A stretch of DNA of 64,000 nucleotides from NCBI RefSeq assembly GCF_000203795.2, contig NW_006281099.1, positions 3,188,532 through 3,252,531 of the forward strand, written 5' to 3'. A program made the position numbers and the translations under genes. The notes beneath the pieces are model-generated. The model searched no databases, was not told the origin of the DNA, and saw only the letters and a program-made list of their open reading frames with translations. Source of the DNA: Batrachochytrium dendrobatidis JAM81. Lineage: Eukaryota; Chytridiomycota; Chytridiomycetes; Rhizophydiales. Below, piece after piece: positions 1 to 11,949 of the stretch (position 1 is the stretch's first letter; the number at the start of each line of letters is the position of its first letter).

Positions 1-645
1 ATCAGTGAGAAGGATCGATCTGAGAATTTGATGGTGTGATGATTTGATATTTTATTAGAAGTTGGCGGTTAAGTACTTGCCTTGTTATCTTACTTTATGA
101 TCTAACTCTACATAATTGTGATGCTCTAGATTGTTGATTTGATTCGAAATGATCTCAACCAGATCTCTGAGCCACAAACAGTTCATGTGCCACATTTGAT
201 GGTAGTAGAATCTTACGCCACGGTGCATCAACTCGTTAGCACAGTCAAGGGAAAACTTCGATCGGATCTTAATGCTGTGGATGCCGTCATGCGAACGTTT
301 CCTCCTGGTTCAATGACGGGTGCTCCCAAACTTCGCACAGTCCATATTTTAGAAGAACTAGAAAAGACTCCTCGTGGACCCTACTCTGGTGTTCTTGGGT
401 TTTTTTCTGTGACTGGTTCAGCCGACTTTAATGTAATCATTCGTACGGCTATTTTTGCTGAAATTCAAGGTGAAACTATGGTGACAATCGGTGCTGGCGG
501 TGCTATTGTCGCACTTTCCAATCCGTTGGACGAGTATGATGAAATGCTTTTAAAAGCAAACTCTGTTTTGCCCAGCTTGGTAGCGACATTTGATACTACA
601 CCCACAGAAGATCTTTATGGAGTCCAAGAAACCTGCCAGATTTGA
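1..645 (+). CDS. ABZ1: Aminodeoxychorismate (PABA) synthase, C-terminal end, 5'-truncated by the window
   Basis: Last part of the chorismate-binding component that turns chorismate plus ammonia or glutamine into 4-amino-4-deoxychorismate, the precursor of p-aminobenzoate and folate. Exons 1-33 and 130-645 (stop 643-645). The intron 34-129 (GTGTGA to CTCTAG, with a CTAAC-like branch site near 101) splits the family signature, which reads KDRSENLM | IVDLIRNDL across the junction. Further family motifs are PPGSMTGAPKLRTVHILEEL, RGPYSGVLGFFSV and TIGAGGAIVALSNP-DEYDEM near the end, typical of ADC, anthranilate and isochorismate synthases. The KLRTVHILEELE and RGPYSGVLGFFSV wording is closest to fungal bifunctional PABA synthases as I know them, but the glutamine amidotransferase half would lie upstream of the window and is not visible. 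Anthranilate synthase TrpE is the main alternative. Confidence 0.88.
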
Positions 646-1029
646 GTTGTTTTCACGTAACAGAACATCTGTATTCATCTTGATTAGAGCCATCAGCTGG
701 AATAAACTTGACAATTCTGTCAAATAACTCTAAATTTCATTACTATTGTTGGACATTCGCTTCTCGGCGAGTTTAGTTAAACACTCGCATCCAGTATTTG
801 ATCAGACTGGACCATCCATACTTGATTATTCTGTTTTGCTTCTTTATAACAATGTCATGCAACTCGAATAAAGAGATTGACTTGCTATTATCTTTCCGTT
901 GATGCCATGCAATTGAAATTGCTGCAGTTTGCTCCAAATTAGCAATCTTGATCAATAATAGCATAAAGTTGCATTTACCTCTGGCTTAGCATTGACAGGA
1001 AACAGTTTTTAGTCTGATTCACTACTGCT
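646..1029. other. Intergenic, no gene seen
   Basis: AT-rich spacer between the PABA synthase 3' end and the ALG7 start codon. I see no conserved ORF, RNA gene or repeat; it should hold the ALG7 promoter. Confidence 0.5.
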
Positions 1030-2795
1030 ATGGATTCTATTAGGTCTGCTGCTGTACCCGGGACATTGCTAGCACTAGGCGCAACATATAGTCACAATCC
1101 GTTGGTTGTATCGGTTATTCTCGCTGTTCTGGCTGGAATATTAACCGAGAGAGTCATTCCATTGGTAGCACCAATCTTTATTAAAGCTGGCCGACATGGC
1201 AAGGATATTCTTAAAAAAGATCAGCCTGTAATGTGAGTTTCTTATTCTGATATGATCTGCATTCAACAGTTGTGCCATTTAAAAGTATATTTTATGCTGA
1301 CTGCCTTGATGGCAAAGCTGTATATACATATTTGGGTCCAAGAATTCCTGATCATATGCCATTCAGTCAGTGTCTAACATAAATATTTAATATATACAGA
1401 GCGGAGAGCATTGGAGCTGTAGTTGGAGTGGCCTACTTTATAGCCATGTTCATATTTATTCCAATCCCCTTTCTTGACTGGTTTCTTCATGATAAATATA
1501 GCGATCCAAGTGATCATCAACCCTTTCCACACGACAGAGTAGGTTGAATATATGATATTAAGCTGATTTCTGATTAGTGGCGTGTATTCAGTCTAGATCT
1601 AGCCATGTTGAACTGATTTGACTCTTGTAGTTTGCCCAATTTCTAGGTGGACTGTTGGCATTACTTGCAATGTTATTTTTGGGATTTGCAGACGATGTGC
1701 TAGATATAAGGTGGCGAATTAAAATCTGGTTTCCTTTTATTGCGTCAATGCCACTTTTGATGGTGTATTGTGTGACATATGGAATCACAGATGTGGTGGT
1801 TCCTATTCCGCTGCGACGGTTTTTCCAAAAAGAGATTGTGCATTTGGGCAAGTAAATATACTGTATGAATTGCTATGTGATCACGGTCGATGCTGAGCAT
1901 GATGGATCCAGGTCTAACACCAAAATACAGGCCATTTATATTATGTCTATATATCCGCCTTGACCGTTTTTTCCACCAATTCCATCAATATCATGGCAGG
2001 AACAAATGGTGTTGAAGGTGCTCAGTCTCTAGTGATTGCTATATCCCTAGCAGTGAACGATCTGTTGCAGCTTCAACTAAACCCAGCACGCGCTAAAGCA
2101 CACTCAAACTCGCTATATTTCCTTATTCCGTTTATTGGCGTCACTATAGGATATCTTCGACATAATTGGTAAGTATATCTGTGTTGAACTGCTTATGATT
2201 AAATTAAATGGCTTACATTGCTAGTGTCGATAGGTATCCCGCAAGAGTTTTTGGCGGGGACACGTTTACCTATTTTGCCGGAATGATTTTTGCTGTTGTG
2301 GGAGCTTTAAGCAATCTTAGCAAGACTGTCTTGTTGTTTATGATTCCTCAAATCTTCAATTTTCTGTATTCATGCCCACAGCTATTTCATTTCGTCGACT
2401 GTCCTCGACATCGGATGCCACGGTAAGGCATAAAGATTGATGGTATGATATACATTGCATGCTGGCTAAACACTAATTTTATTCCAACGTACTCTACTAG
2501 GTTTGATGAAAAAACAGGCAAGGTTTATGCACGAAGGTTTTTACTAGCGAATAGTAAATTTCTTGGTCGACTTATGGTTCGGTTTCTTGAAATGATTGGT
2601 TTAGCCGATGTAGGCAGAGACAAGCACGGAAACATGGTGGACTGCAACAATCTCACAATCATAAGCATTATTCTTGTTCGATGTGGGCCAATGAGCGAGC
2701 GTAATTTGGCAGTAGTGGTGGTGTTTGTTCAAGTCGTATGTAGTCTAGTTGCATTTTTTATCCGCTATGCGTTGGTGCATATCGTATATAATTAG
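1030..2795 (+). CDS. ALG7: UDP-GlcNAc:dolichyl-phosphate GlcNAc-1-phosphotransferase
   Basis: First committed enzyme of N-glycan synthesis (DPAGT1/Alg7, the tunicamycin target), a multi-pass ER membrane protein that transfers GlcNAc-1-P to dolichyl phosphate. Six exons: 1030-1232, 1400-1538, 1631-1847, 1931-2168, 2234-2422, 2501-2795, giving about 426 residues, the usual family length. Motifs: [12 protein letters not shown] near residue 67, [63 protein letters not shown] and the [16 protein letters not shown] tail. Several long hydrophobic segments fit the 10-pass topology. The third intron needs a GC donor (GCAAGT at 1848-1853): joining exon 3 after 1847 to exon 4 at 1931 gives [19 protein letters not shown] in frame, whereas the nearby GTAAAT at 1852 breaks the frame. 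Complete gene. Confidence 0.95.
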
Positions 2796-2973
2796 TGATA
2801 TGATTGTGTTGCTAAGACGGGAATAAAATGAGATTATGCAGATTCAATGCGCAACATTTTTGATTATGGAAGCTAGACTTGAGCTCAGAACAGACTCACG
2901 GACACACGTGATCCTTGGCACAAGGAATTTCTTGCGATAGAATCAGTGCTTGCCTACAAGACTTGTCAGTCTA

Positions 2974-4689
2974 ATGAATCCAATGGCTGCTACGACCCAA
3001 CTGATGTCTAGATACACCAATGTTCTCTCCAAAGTAAATCGCTTTGTTTGCTACCATGCAATGCTGTATATCATTTTTACTCTGCGTTTCTTTTGCATGC
3101 TCCCCTTGATGCAGTCGATGTTTAGAACATTGGCCCTGTGGCAGTAGGAAGCTTGATGGTTGTTGGATTGAAACATGTCCATTTCCTGTATAAACTGTAT
3201 TCATGTCTACTGTTCTTTAGCCTGACTTGGTTGTTACTAACTTGGTATTGCTCTGAATTGTCATTCTTTTGTAGCGTGCTTTCAACACTACTGCTGTGGT
3301 CCAATTAGCCCAAGAGGCCACTTCTGCCAACCCATTGGCCAAACCTGTGCTAATGAAATCCTTTGAGATTTACCGCTGGGTAAGCAACAGTTTCTGTTTA
3401 TGTCGCCATTCCAAACGCATTGACTCCATCTCAACTCTGATGCACTACTTTTCGATTCGGCTGGATCTCGCTCGAGTGTAGTGGCAATACTGGATTTATC
3501 CGCACCAAATTCTAACCATGTTTGAATTGCATCAAATTTTTATTGTTGGTTTTTAGAATCCAGAGAAATCTGAAGAGAAACCTAGAATTCAGACTTATCA
3601 GATTGATCTGAATCAGTGCGGTCCCATGACTCTTGATGCTCTCATTAAAATCAAAAATGAGATTGATCCTACCTTGACATTCCGTCGTTCATGTCGTGAA
3701 GGTAATTGATCCTTTTCACCATTGTGAAATTTTGAATCAAATTGATGGGCTGGATCTTGACTTGGATATTCGAGTGCATGCTAGAGCGCAAACTTTGATG
3801 TTGACTTTTATTTGTTGTGAATTTAACTAAACGCATAGGAATCTGTGGATCTTGTGCCATGAATATTAATGGAGGCAATACACTTGCATGTTTGAGTCGC
3901 ATTGAACGTAGCTCTAAGCCTCTTAAAATTTTCCCTCTTCCTCACACCTATGTTGTCAAGGATCTTGTGCCTGGTATGTGGAGTCGCCATGAGTAAAAAC
4001 TATCAAGAGTGCTTTTTTAGTTGGTCATGTGTACTTGTCTAATATGATTGGTGTTAGATCTCACCAATTTTTACAAACAATACAAGTCGATCGAGCCATA
4101 CCTCAAGCAAAAGACTGCCCCACCTGAGCGTGAAAATCTGCAAACCATTGCAGATCGTGCCAAGCTTGACGGTCTTTATGAATGCATTCTTTGTGCTTGC
4201 TGCTCTACTTCTTGTCCTAGTTACTGGTGGAACAGGTAATTTGATTATATGCAATACTTTTTTGATGGTGTTTCTCATTATTTCCCTCGACTTTCAATCT
4301 AGTGACAAATATCTTGGTCCTGCCGTTCTCATGCAAGCCTATCGCTGGATGATTGATTCTCGTGATCAATACGGTGCTGAGCGTCGTGCTGCTTTGCAAG
4401 ATCCCTTCTCACTATACCGGTGCCATACCATTATGAGTAAGATTACCTTTTTCTGGTAGATATGTATTCAGATGTGATATTTAACAAACTATTCAACATT
4501 GCTATATTTTGTAGACTGTGCTCGTACCTGTCCCAAGGGTCTCAATCCTGTAAGTTCTATATTGGCTATGATATAAATATTGTTTGGACTAGATATTGCA
4601 ATAGACTAAACTATTGAATTGTCAAAATGCTACTATTAAAGGGTCTTGCTATTGCAGAGATCAAAAAACAGATGGCTCTCGATGGATAG
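2974..4689 (+). CDS. SDH2: Succinate dehydrogenase iron-sulfur subunit, mitochondrial complex II
   Basis: Carries electrons from the flavoprotein subunit to ubiquinone through three Fe-S clusters on the matrix side of the inner membrane. Eight exons: 2974-3033, 3275-3379, 3557-3701, 3839-3973, 4058-4235, 4303-4436, 4515-4549, 4642-4689; 279 residues, normal for the family. The N-terminus ([20 protein letters not shown], then RAFNTT) is Arg/Ser/Thr-rich and free of acidic residues, as expected for a mitochondrial presequence; a start at the second Met (2983) is also possible. Cluster ligands are visible: [21 protein letters not shown] for 2Fe-2[13 protein letters not shown] for 4Fe-4S and [17 protein letters not shown] for 3Fe-4S. 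The gene ends convergently with LSM4 about 170 bp away. The seventh exon is only 35 nt. Confidence 0.96.
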
Positions 4690-4855
4690 GCCTTTCACCG
4701 AGTCACTCCACTTATCACATGAATTTCATATGCTTGACAACAATAGCATTGATATTTCTATTTTCAAATTAAAAAATTAAGCCACGATTCCCACTATATT
4801 TACAATGCCCAACCATTGAACCATTTATTGGTCTGGTATTTCATATTATCAAATT

Positions 4856-5540
4856 TTATTTTGTTGCTGCATTTGTACTGCGATCACCACGAAACCCTTC
4901 CTGTTTGCCATCTCTAGAGTTGCCACGTCCGCCTCTGTTATCACCACGACCCATACCACCACTGCGGTAGCCGCCACGACGATCATCATTTTGACGTGGA
5001 CGACTCTGTTCTTCTTTAACCAGATCCAAGATTTCGTCAGGCACACGCAGGTACTTGATGGTGCTACCACGAATATATATTTCAGGAATTTTCCAAAACT
5101 TTTCGCCGTCTGCTGAAGTTCTAATCACTTCTCTCAGATTAACGTTCATGTATGGATCGCAGTTGACGAGATGTCCGTTGAATGTGTCACCTAATCGAAT
5201 GTATTGGAAGATGATATTAATACATTGACAATATGGGATACTCGAATGACAATGAACAAGAGTAATGGGACAAGAGCAGTCAGGACAAGGTTGTCACTTT
5301 TTCCATTCTGAGTTGACATCTTGATGTATTCAGCAATGAGTCTGAATAGCCTGTGCATAGGAAGATGCTCTCTTGAGAAGCAATGCATTAAACAATCCCA
5401 TATATCTGGAGGAATTTGGACTTGGAAACAAGCCAACATCCCAGCAGACAGTGTCAACAGTAGTCCAAAAACGTACCATTTTTGAGCTCAATCAACATAG
5501 GATGGCCCTGGGCCTTGTTGAGCAAAGACAGCGGCAGCAT
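4856..5540 (-). CDS. LSM4: U6 snRNA-associated Sm-like protein LSm4
   Basis: Subunit of the LSm2-8 ring that binds the 3' end of U6 snRNA and of the cytoplasmic LSm1-7 mRNA-decay ring. Two exons on the minus strand: 5540-5477 (start [15 protein letters not shown]) and 5190-4856, joined over a GTACGT donor; 132 residues. The Sm fold is complete: [20 protein letters not shown] forms Sm1 and [20 protein letters not shown] forms Sm2. The C-terminal 45 residues are an Arg-Gly-rich tail ([20 protein letters not shown]), the typical LSm4 extension implicated in P-body assembly and arginine methylation. It is transcribed divergently from PRP3, with 118 bp between the start codons. Confidence 0.96.
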
Positions 5541-5658
5541 GAGTTGCAGCAGTTGGAAATCGAGCAGTAAAAATCACCAGCAATCTGTTCGTGATGAAAA
5601 ACTGTCAATGAAAATTTCAACTGGTTTGCCTGCTGGTGTGATTTGCTAGTCGTTTGTG
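5541..5658. promoter_or_regulatory. Short shared intergenic promoter between LSM4 and PRP3
   Basis: Only 118 bp separate the start codons of the divergent LSM4 and PRP3 genes, so both core promoters and 5' UTRs must sit here or overlap the coding starts. Bidirectionality is inferred from this layout; I recognise no specific factor site. Confidence 0.4.
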
Positions 5659-8184
5659 ATGGACAGCAAGAAGCGACAGGCTGCTGCAAGCAATGGAAAC
5701 AGTGGCCAGACAACGGCTTTGGATGAAGATGTTCATGCTGACAAGAAAATAAAAACTAGTGTTCCTTCCCAAGAACAGGTGCAGTGCTGGCTATTGGACC
5801 ATCTTGGAAATCATTGAATTCGGATCTTGATGTGCATGAGTCTGCTAACCGACTCTATTGCTGTGTGTGGATCATGAAAACTGACTGTTTACTATTATCA
5901 ATGAAACTTGAACCATCTTTAGATTCAACAACTCATTGCTCGAGCAAAAGAAAAGGCTGCAGCATTGGGTTTGCAAGCACGATTGGCATCTGCAAGAAAT
6001 GCAGCTCAATCTGCAACATCTGGCAATCCTGTTCGTCCTGGAGCCAATTTAACATCTGCTATGGGAGGACTCGGCAATTTAATCCGGCCTGATGCAGTGT
6101 TTTCTGCTGCAGGAAATGCTGTTCGTCCATCCATGAGAACTGCTGCTACATCTGGAGTAAGCACATTGGATTCAATCCGATCTCATGGTTTTTCAGGACA
6201 AATGGGAACGATGCCTACTGGGTTGAATCATTCTGTTCGACCATCAATGAAATCCATTCAGGAACAAATCGCTGCAAAGCAGGAACAACTCCGTCAAAGT
6301 TTTGCTGGAAACAATGTCTTGCCTGGGATGGTAAATTGTCATGTATTGAACTCTGTTTAGCAGAAATGTTGATGTCACAAGTATCCAATAGCTCATCATT
6401 CTGACTCTTATTCATCCGGTCGATTCAATTTAGGCTGTAAATAGACTCTCAACGTTCCAGTCATTCACAACAGACAAAGCAAAAGGAGGTTTGGGTGTAG
6501 AATACCATCCAGCACTCAAAATGGATGTATCCAATTCTGCATCGGCTCGATCTAAAACAGTATTTCCCAAGCCCATGTTTACTACAGTTAAAGCTAATCA
6601 ATATGTTGTTGAAGAAGCGCCTGTTTCCAGAAAAGAATACAAGATTGATAGAGAAGTAAGCTTAGATTTCAAGGATCCATTAAAAAACCCATACTTTGAC
6701 CCTGATCTCAAGGCAAGTTCGGCTATTGCTCCAAGGATCCGTCCGTCACGATCGCTCAAATTTGTCCAGCATGGAAAGTATATCGATATTGCAGAGAAGC
6801 AACGAACACTGGTAAGACTGCCGAGTACGTTTGCATGATCAGATACATACGATATCGATACCCCATGCCATGTATCGAGTCTTGTCAATCCAATTTAACA
6901 ATGACTATGGCTTTTAGTTGACATTGGAAAAACTAAAGCGGGATATTGCTGAAAAGATCAAGACAACTGGAATTGACAAAGAAATAGATCTCGTTTCAGA
7001 TAAAAGTCTTCGGGTATGTGAATGTTGTGCTATCATGCAAAATACTAAAGGCACGAGCATTTAAAAACTAACAAACTGATCATGGTAGACTGAGCCTCCG
7101 CCAATAGTGGAGTGGTGGGATGCAAACATTATAATGGACGGATCATATAGTGATTTTGATCCCACAGCTTATTTGGATGGTGAAGAAAAACTTGTTACCA
7201 ATTTAGTTCAGCATCCAGTTCCTATTGAGCCACCTGCAGAGCCCAACGCACCTGCTCCACGAGCGATTATGCTTACTACTAAAGTAATTTTGGCATTGTA
7301 CTTGTAAATGGTTGTATTTTTGCTATATATCTGCTACACAAACCAACTCGTGTATTTTATCGATGCGTTTATACAACAGGAACGAAAGAAGCTTCGTCGT
7401 CAAAGACGCCAAGAAGACCGCAAAGAAAGATCAGAAAAAATCCGGCTTGGTCTTCTTCCAAAAGAGCAACCCAAGGTCAAGATTGCTAACATGATGCGTG
7501 TTTTTGGCGAGGAAGCCATATCTAATCCCACGCTAGTCGAGGCTAAAGTGCGTGAGCAAATTGCAGCACGAAAGCAAAAGCATATTGATTTGGTTGCATC
7601 GAGTAGGCTTACAGATGAGCAACGTAAAGAAAAATTAAGAAATAAGCTGCAAGAAGATACAAGCTTGTTGGTACACGTTGCTGTGTTTAGGTAAATGGCT
7701 AGTCTATTTTGCGTATTCTATAAAATAGCTTAAGATAGCTCACAGTTTTGTTTATCCTCCATGCTCACTGATGTATAGAATTGATGACCTATCGCATCCA
7801 CAAAACACATTCAAAGTGACTCAAAATGCACAGCAGTACAACCTCACTGGTGCAGCTATTGTGCAACCAAAAATGAATGTTGTCATTGTCGAGGGTGGTC
7901 CCAAAGGAATCAAGGCATACAAAAAACTGATGCTGCGTCGTATCGATTGGTCAAAAACCAAAGACGATCAGGACCAACATGACGGAGACCAAAATGAAGT
8001 CGATACAGAGGCAATTCCTAAGAAATGCTTTCTTGTATGGGAAGGCGAGGTGAAAGAACGATCGTTTAGGACGTTTAGATTCAAGGCCTTGCCAACGGAT
8101 AGTATGGCTCGTGAATATTTGCAAAAGATGCGTGTGGTGCAGTACTGGGATGCTGCGTGTAATTTTGTTGAAGGAGGCATCTAA
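5659..8184 (+). CDS. PRP3: U4/U6 small nuclear ribonucleoprotein Prp3
   Basis: Component of the U4/U6 di-snRNP and U4/U6.U5 tri-snRNP; it binds U6 and U4/U6 stem II and is needed for spliceosome activation. Seven exons: 5659-5778, 5923-6330, 6434-6811, 6918-7013, 7089-7283, 7380-7690, 7779-8184; about 637 residues. The first 215 or so residues are low-complexity. The conserved PRP3 domain follows: FKDPLKNPYFDPDL near the middle, TEPPPIVEWWDANII, the basic stretch ERKKLRRQRRQEDRKER, then GLLPKEQPKVKIANMMRVFG. The C-terminal DUF1115-type domain holds QYNLTGAAIVQPKMNVVIVE and GGPKGIKAYKKLMLRRIDW, and ends in a WDAACNF motif. It reads divergently from LSM4, another U6-snRNP gene. Confidence 0.95.
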
Positions 8185-8543
8185 AATGAATCAGTGGTTA
8201 TATCCTGATAGTTTTGTTCATGACTAGAAGCAAAAGAGATGAAAATGGAGAGATGAACATTTATATTTTAACAGCCAGTTTCGCTGTTTTGAAACCATTC
8301 TAATAACATTGAGCAGGCTGCAGATCATGTCAACGAGTCAGAGTGTTGTCATGGTACAGAAAACATGGGAAATAGATGCTTTTTTTTATTCAAATCAACA
8401 CCAAGAGTGGTGATTGCTGACATTCAACTTTCAATCTTCACGCCTTTGTCAATAGTTGTGAATATTTGGCTCAACTGACAGCCATCAGAATCACGCGAGT
8501 CCATTTTTTCTTGAAATTTATTTCTCAAACCGATTCTTGACAA
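8185..8543. other. Intergenic, no gene seen
   Basis: A 359-bp AT-rich spacer between the PRP3 stop and the SYO1 start. I find no ORF with family similarity, no MITE end and no RNA gene. Confidence 0.5.
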
Positions 8544-11371
8544 ATGCCAGTGCAGCGAAAACAGAATCAAAAAGCCAATAGAGCAAACCCCATCCTAGGT
8601 GCTGGAGTATTTACTGATGGATCAGCACCAAAATCCAACGATGCTTTATCGATTTCCAGCCAGTTACAAAATATCCCAGCCTTGCAAAAGGTTTGATTCA
8701 GTCAATTTGAATGATTTCAGTTTGGCATTTAAAAAAAATTGAATTCAACTACAGAAACACTGACACCTGAATTGGGATCCGTTATTCTTTTTATTAATTG
8801 AATGCATCGATATAGCTCAAGTCTGAAGATGCTTCGGATCGAGCATGGGCAGCGACAGCTGTTTCGCATTTTGTTCAAGATGATGCTCAACGCAAACAGC
8901 TTCTTTCTTCAGGACTTCTTCCACTGTTGGTGCCATTATTGGCAGATACACATAGCAGAGTTGTTCTTGAAGTGCTTGGTGCAATGCAGAATGTTGTGAT
9001 TTCAGGTGGAGAATCTGCAGCACTTGATTTGATCCATATGGGTGTCATGACTCCTTTGATGGAGTGTCTATCCAAGGTGATGCAGAATCAAGTCTGGTTT
9101 AATTGATTGCATTGTTTTAAAGCGAGTCATTTATCCCATTTTTGGTCTATTTGAAATTAGATTGCTGGTCTTGTCGATGCTGCCATGATTTCCAAATCGA
9201 TTCCTCCAAAAACTAATTTAGATATGCACGTTGATGTAATTGATGAATCAGATGGGAAAAAATCGGAAGATCTTCTTCAACCATCTCCATTCGATCTTGC
9301 CCAGCAAGCTTTTGGACTATTATGGAGCCTTGGAGAGGTTTCAAACGATGTGGTTGTCCAACTCTCCAATGTTGATGTGATTACTTTTGCAATGAGACTT
9401 CTTGATCCTTTGCACATTTCTATCGTGCCTTGGTCATTGATGCGAGTGATTGGTGAGTTAATCTGCATCTCGGATGCTTGTGTACTTTTATAACTGTCGG
9501 CAGCTAACATTTTTATACTTTTTTCATGTCAAGGACAATTCCTTAACACAATTATTGAAAGCAATCCCAAAGTGCATGCTATTTTTTCAAATACGCCAGC
9601 ATTTGTAACATTGCTATTCTCATTTGTGAACAGTAACGCACCTGATTTTGGAACATGGAACGACAACAAGATTGTACTTGCTGTTCTTTGTGCAAGTATC
9701 CTAGAAAATCTTCGGCCAGTATTGATTGATCAATCAGACACTCCACGCATCACAGAGTTTTACAGCCATATTCTGACTGTGTTGTCTAAGTCTTTGGATT
9801 TAGACTTGCAGTCGCAACTTGTTTGTGTTGCAAGTGCTGGTGCTGTACGTAAACTAATTTAAGCTAGAAATATGCATTGTTATCTCGTCGTGTTTTAATC
9901 TGATGTTTAATGATTGATTTTAGGCTTTAGCCAGTCAAAAAGAAACTCTAGATAGTGAAATGACGGACAGTCATGATGGTCTCAGTGCCGTACAAAACAA
10001 AGATACTGTGAGTGTAGTTGCAGTTGATTATCTTTCAGCATCATTTGAGATGCATTGATACAAATAATGAATCTAACTGTTTTCACCACACTTCAATTGG
10101 GTTGATAGAAATATCTTGCAGAGCTCGAGTCCAAACTAGAAAATATGCAGCTAGCTCTTGAATTGTTGGCCAACATCTATTCCGAGGAAGCTCCTGAAGG
10201 TATATTGTGTACTTGGATTACTTTTTCATATATATAGCGTGTTGTAAGTAATTGTTGTATTGCGATTGTATTTAGCTGAGCAATGCAGTGAAGAAGTTGA
10301 GCAAGATGACATGACAGAAACCGATATTGATATGGACGATATGGCCATTGTTACTTGTGAAGATACGGAGCATCAAGAAAATGCAACTGAAGCTAATTTG
10401 CCAACATCCGTTTTATCACAAGCTCTTTTGTCTGATACACTACAGCTACTTCCAAAATTGGCTCGCATTGCAACCGTGCAACTCCCTGTTCCTTCTCTTG
10501 CATCAAAGTCAACCGAGTCAGTTATGATTCATATTCATTCTGTTCTTGCACGTACACTTGGATGCATTACCAACATGATCCTACTTGGGTACCTATCAGA
10601 ATGGCAGGTGTCTCAAGCGACTCTTTTGACTGAACTATTTCAAGGCATTTTCAAATCTTGCATCAATATTTCTAGCGCTGTTCCTACAGATATGGTACTT
10701 TTAGATGCATGCATTGGTGCACAATGGTCGCTGCTGTCGCCGCAAGTTAGAAACGCGCTTATTATTGCAAGTTGTGATTCATTAGTCCAAATTTACTGTC
10801 AATTCTAGTTGGAATGCAATATAGCTAATTAGTTTAATACTGTTTATTTTATAGACACCTACTCAAGATTATGTTGATTGGCTTTTAAAACTAGTAGCGG
10901 CAACATCAGGTGCGCCAGCTTCGCTGAGGGCCAAGGGTGTTGGTATTCTTGCGCATCATGCACGTCTTCAGGGAAACATTGAAGTGAACAGGGTATGTTG
11001 CTATGTTTATTCGCTGATACTGTACTGTTTTGAGTACTTTTTAAACTCAGTATTGATGCATGTATTTTGGGCACTGTTAGATCATTGGACGCTCATTCAT
11101 TGCCCAATTAGCAACATCGGATGCACCCGAGGTGCTCTGTGAAATCCTTAATGGCATTTACGATATCTACGGTGATGCTACATTTGATTATGATATGCCT
11201 GTGTTTGTTCAAGGCGGGTTCCTTGCCCAGCTTGAAAAACTGCATCCTACATTGCGAAGCAAATTCAAAAGTATTGACAAGCGTAAGCAGCGCGATGTTC
11301 GAGAACGTGCTGATGAAATGATTCTAAACCTGCGTGCATTTATCCAATACAAGGCATCTGAACGTAAATGA
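8544..11371 (+). CDS. SYO1: Symportin Syo1 / HEATR3-like ARM-HEAT repeat protein
   Basis: Adaptor that imports ribosomal proteins uL18 (and uL5 in yeast) for 5S RNP assembly. Nine exons: 8544-8690, 8816-9076, 9161-9452, 9534-9844, 9924-10007, 10109-10199, 10276-10766, 10855-10992, 11081-11371; about 701 residues. ARM/HEAT helices are evident (HFVQDDAQRKQLLSSGLLPL and LLADTHSRVVLEVLGAMQNV). A long acidic insert (EEVEQDDMTETDIDMDDM, near residue 400) matches the acidic loop of Syo1. The C-terminal signature is IYDIYGDATFDYDMPVF, KSIDKRKQRDVRERADEM and LNLRAFIQYK. The seventh intron is read with a GC donor (GCAAGT, 10767); a GTCCAA donor at 10784 would also keep the frame and add six residues, so that junction is uncertain. 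Confidence 0.9.
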
Positions 11372-11412
11372 AAGCTGTTAATACTTGACATTACCACATT
11401 TTGATTATTATC

Positions 11413-11891
11413 ACAGTGTATTCGCGCAAAATAAAACACTAACTATGAGTGCTAAAGTGCATAATAAACTGTTAGTCTCATGAAATATACTGAACATCAT
11501 TGTGATTTCTGAATTCATTAAAGTATGTTGGTTTTTGTTTATATTTCCAAGAATGCAATCACTGTTTTCTTGAACTGGATCGCGAATGTATAATATTTTA
11601 AAATACAACAGAGGAATTGTATTGACGACACCAGACCAGTCAAACTCAATATCTTGATTGGATTGGATTGAATCAAATGGATCTGGACTCAAATTTGACA
11701 ATCGTACAATGTATGGTCATACCAAAAGTGGGAAAAGAAATAGTCTTAGTTCAACACTATAGTTTGATTGGGTTGATTAAAAATCGACAATGTCCAGCAG
11801 AAAGGTGTGCAAATATTCAAACATTGTCCATTGCAAATCAAGGAACAATCATTACAAGATAGTAATCCATTTTGCGTGAATACGCCTGAAA
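11413..11891. mobile_element. MITE copy A (Tc1/mariner-like ends)
   Basis: Non-autonomous element of about 480 bp. Its left end CAGTGTATTCGCGCAAAAT is a variant of the family end CAGCCGTATTCACGTAAAAT, and its right end CGTGAATACGCCTG is the inverted form. The internal block from about 11551 is nearly identical to 13449-13796, with roughly ten differences over about 345 bp by eye. No transposase is encoded. It lies directly downstream of SYO1 and of the unknown minus-strand gene, which ends at 11950. Confidence 0.8.
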
Positions 11892-11949
11892 TTGATTTTG
11901 AACTCAATAGTTTATCTGCATTTTAAAGCACCAAATATCATACATATTT

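Noticed and set aside
1852..1857. GTAAAT as the third ALG7 donor
   Set aside because: It breaks the reading frame and the conserved LYYVY segment; GCAAGT at 1848 restores both.
11411..11701. Minus-strand ORF repeated at 13403-13606
   Set aside because: The shared peptide comes from the two near-identical MITE copies; it has no transposase motif.
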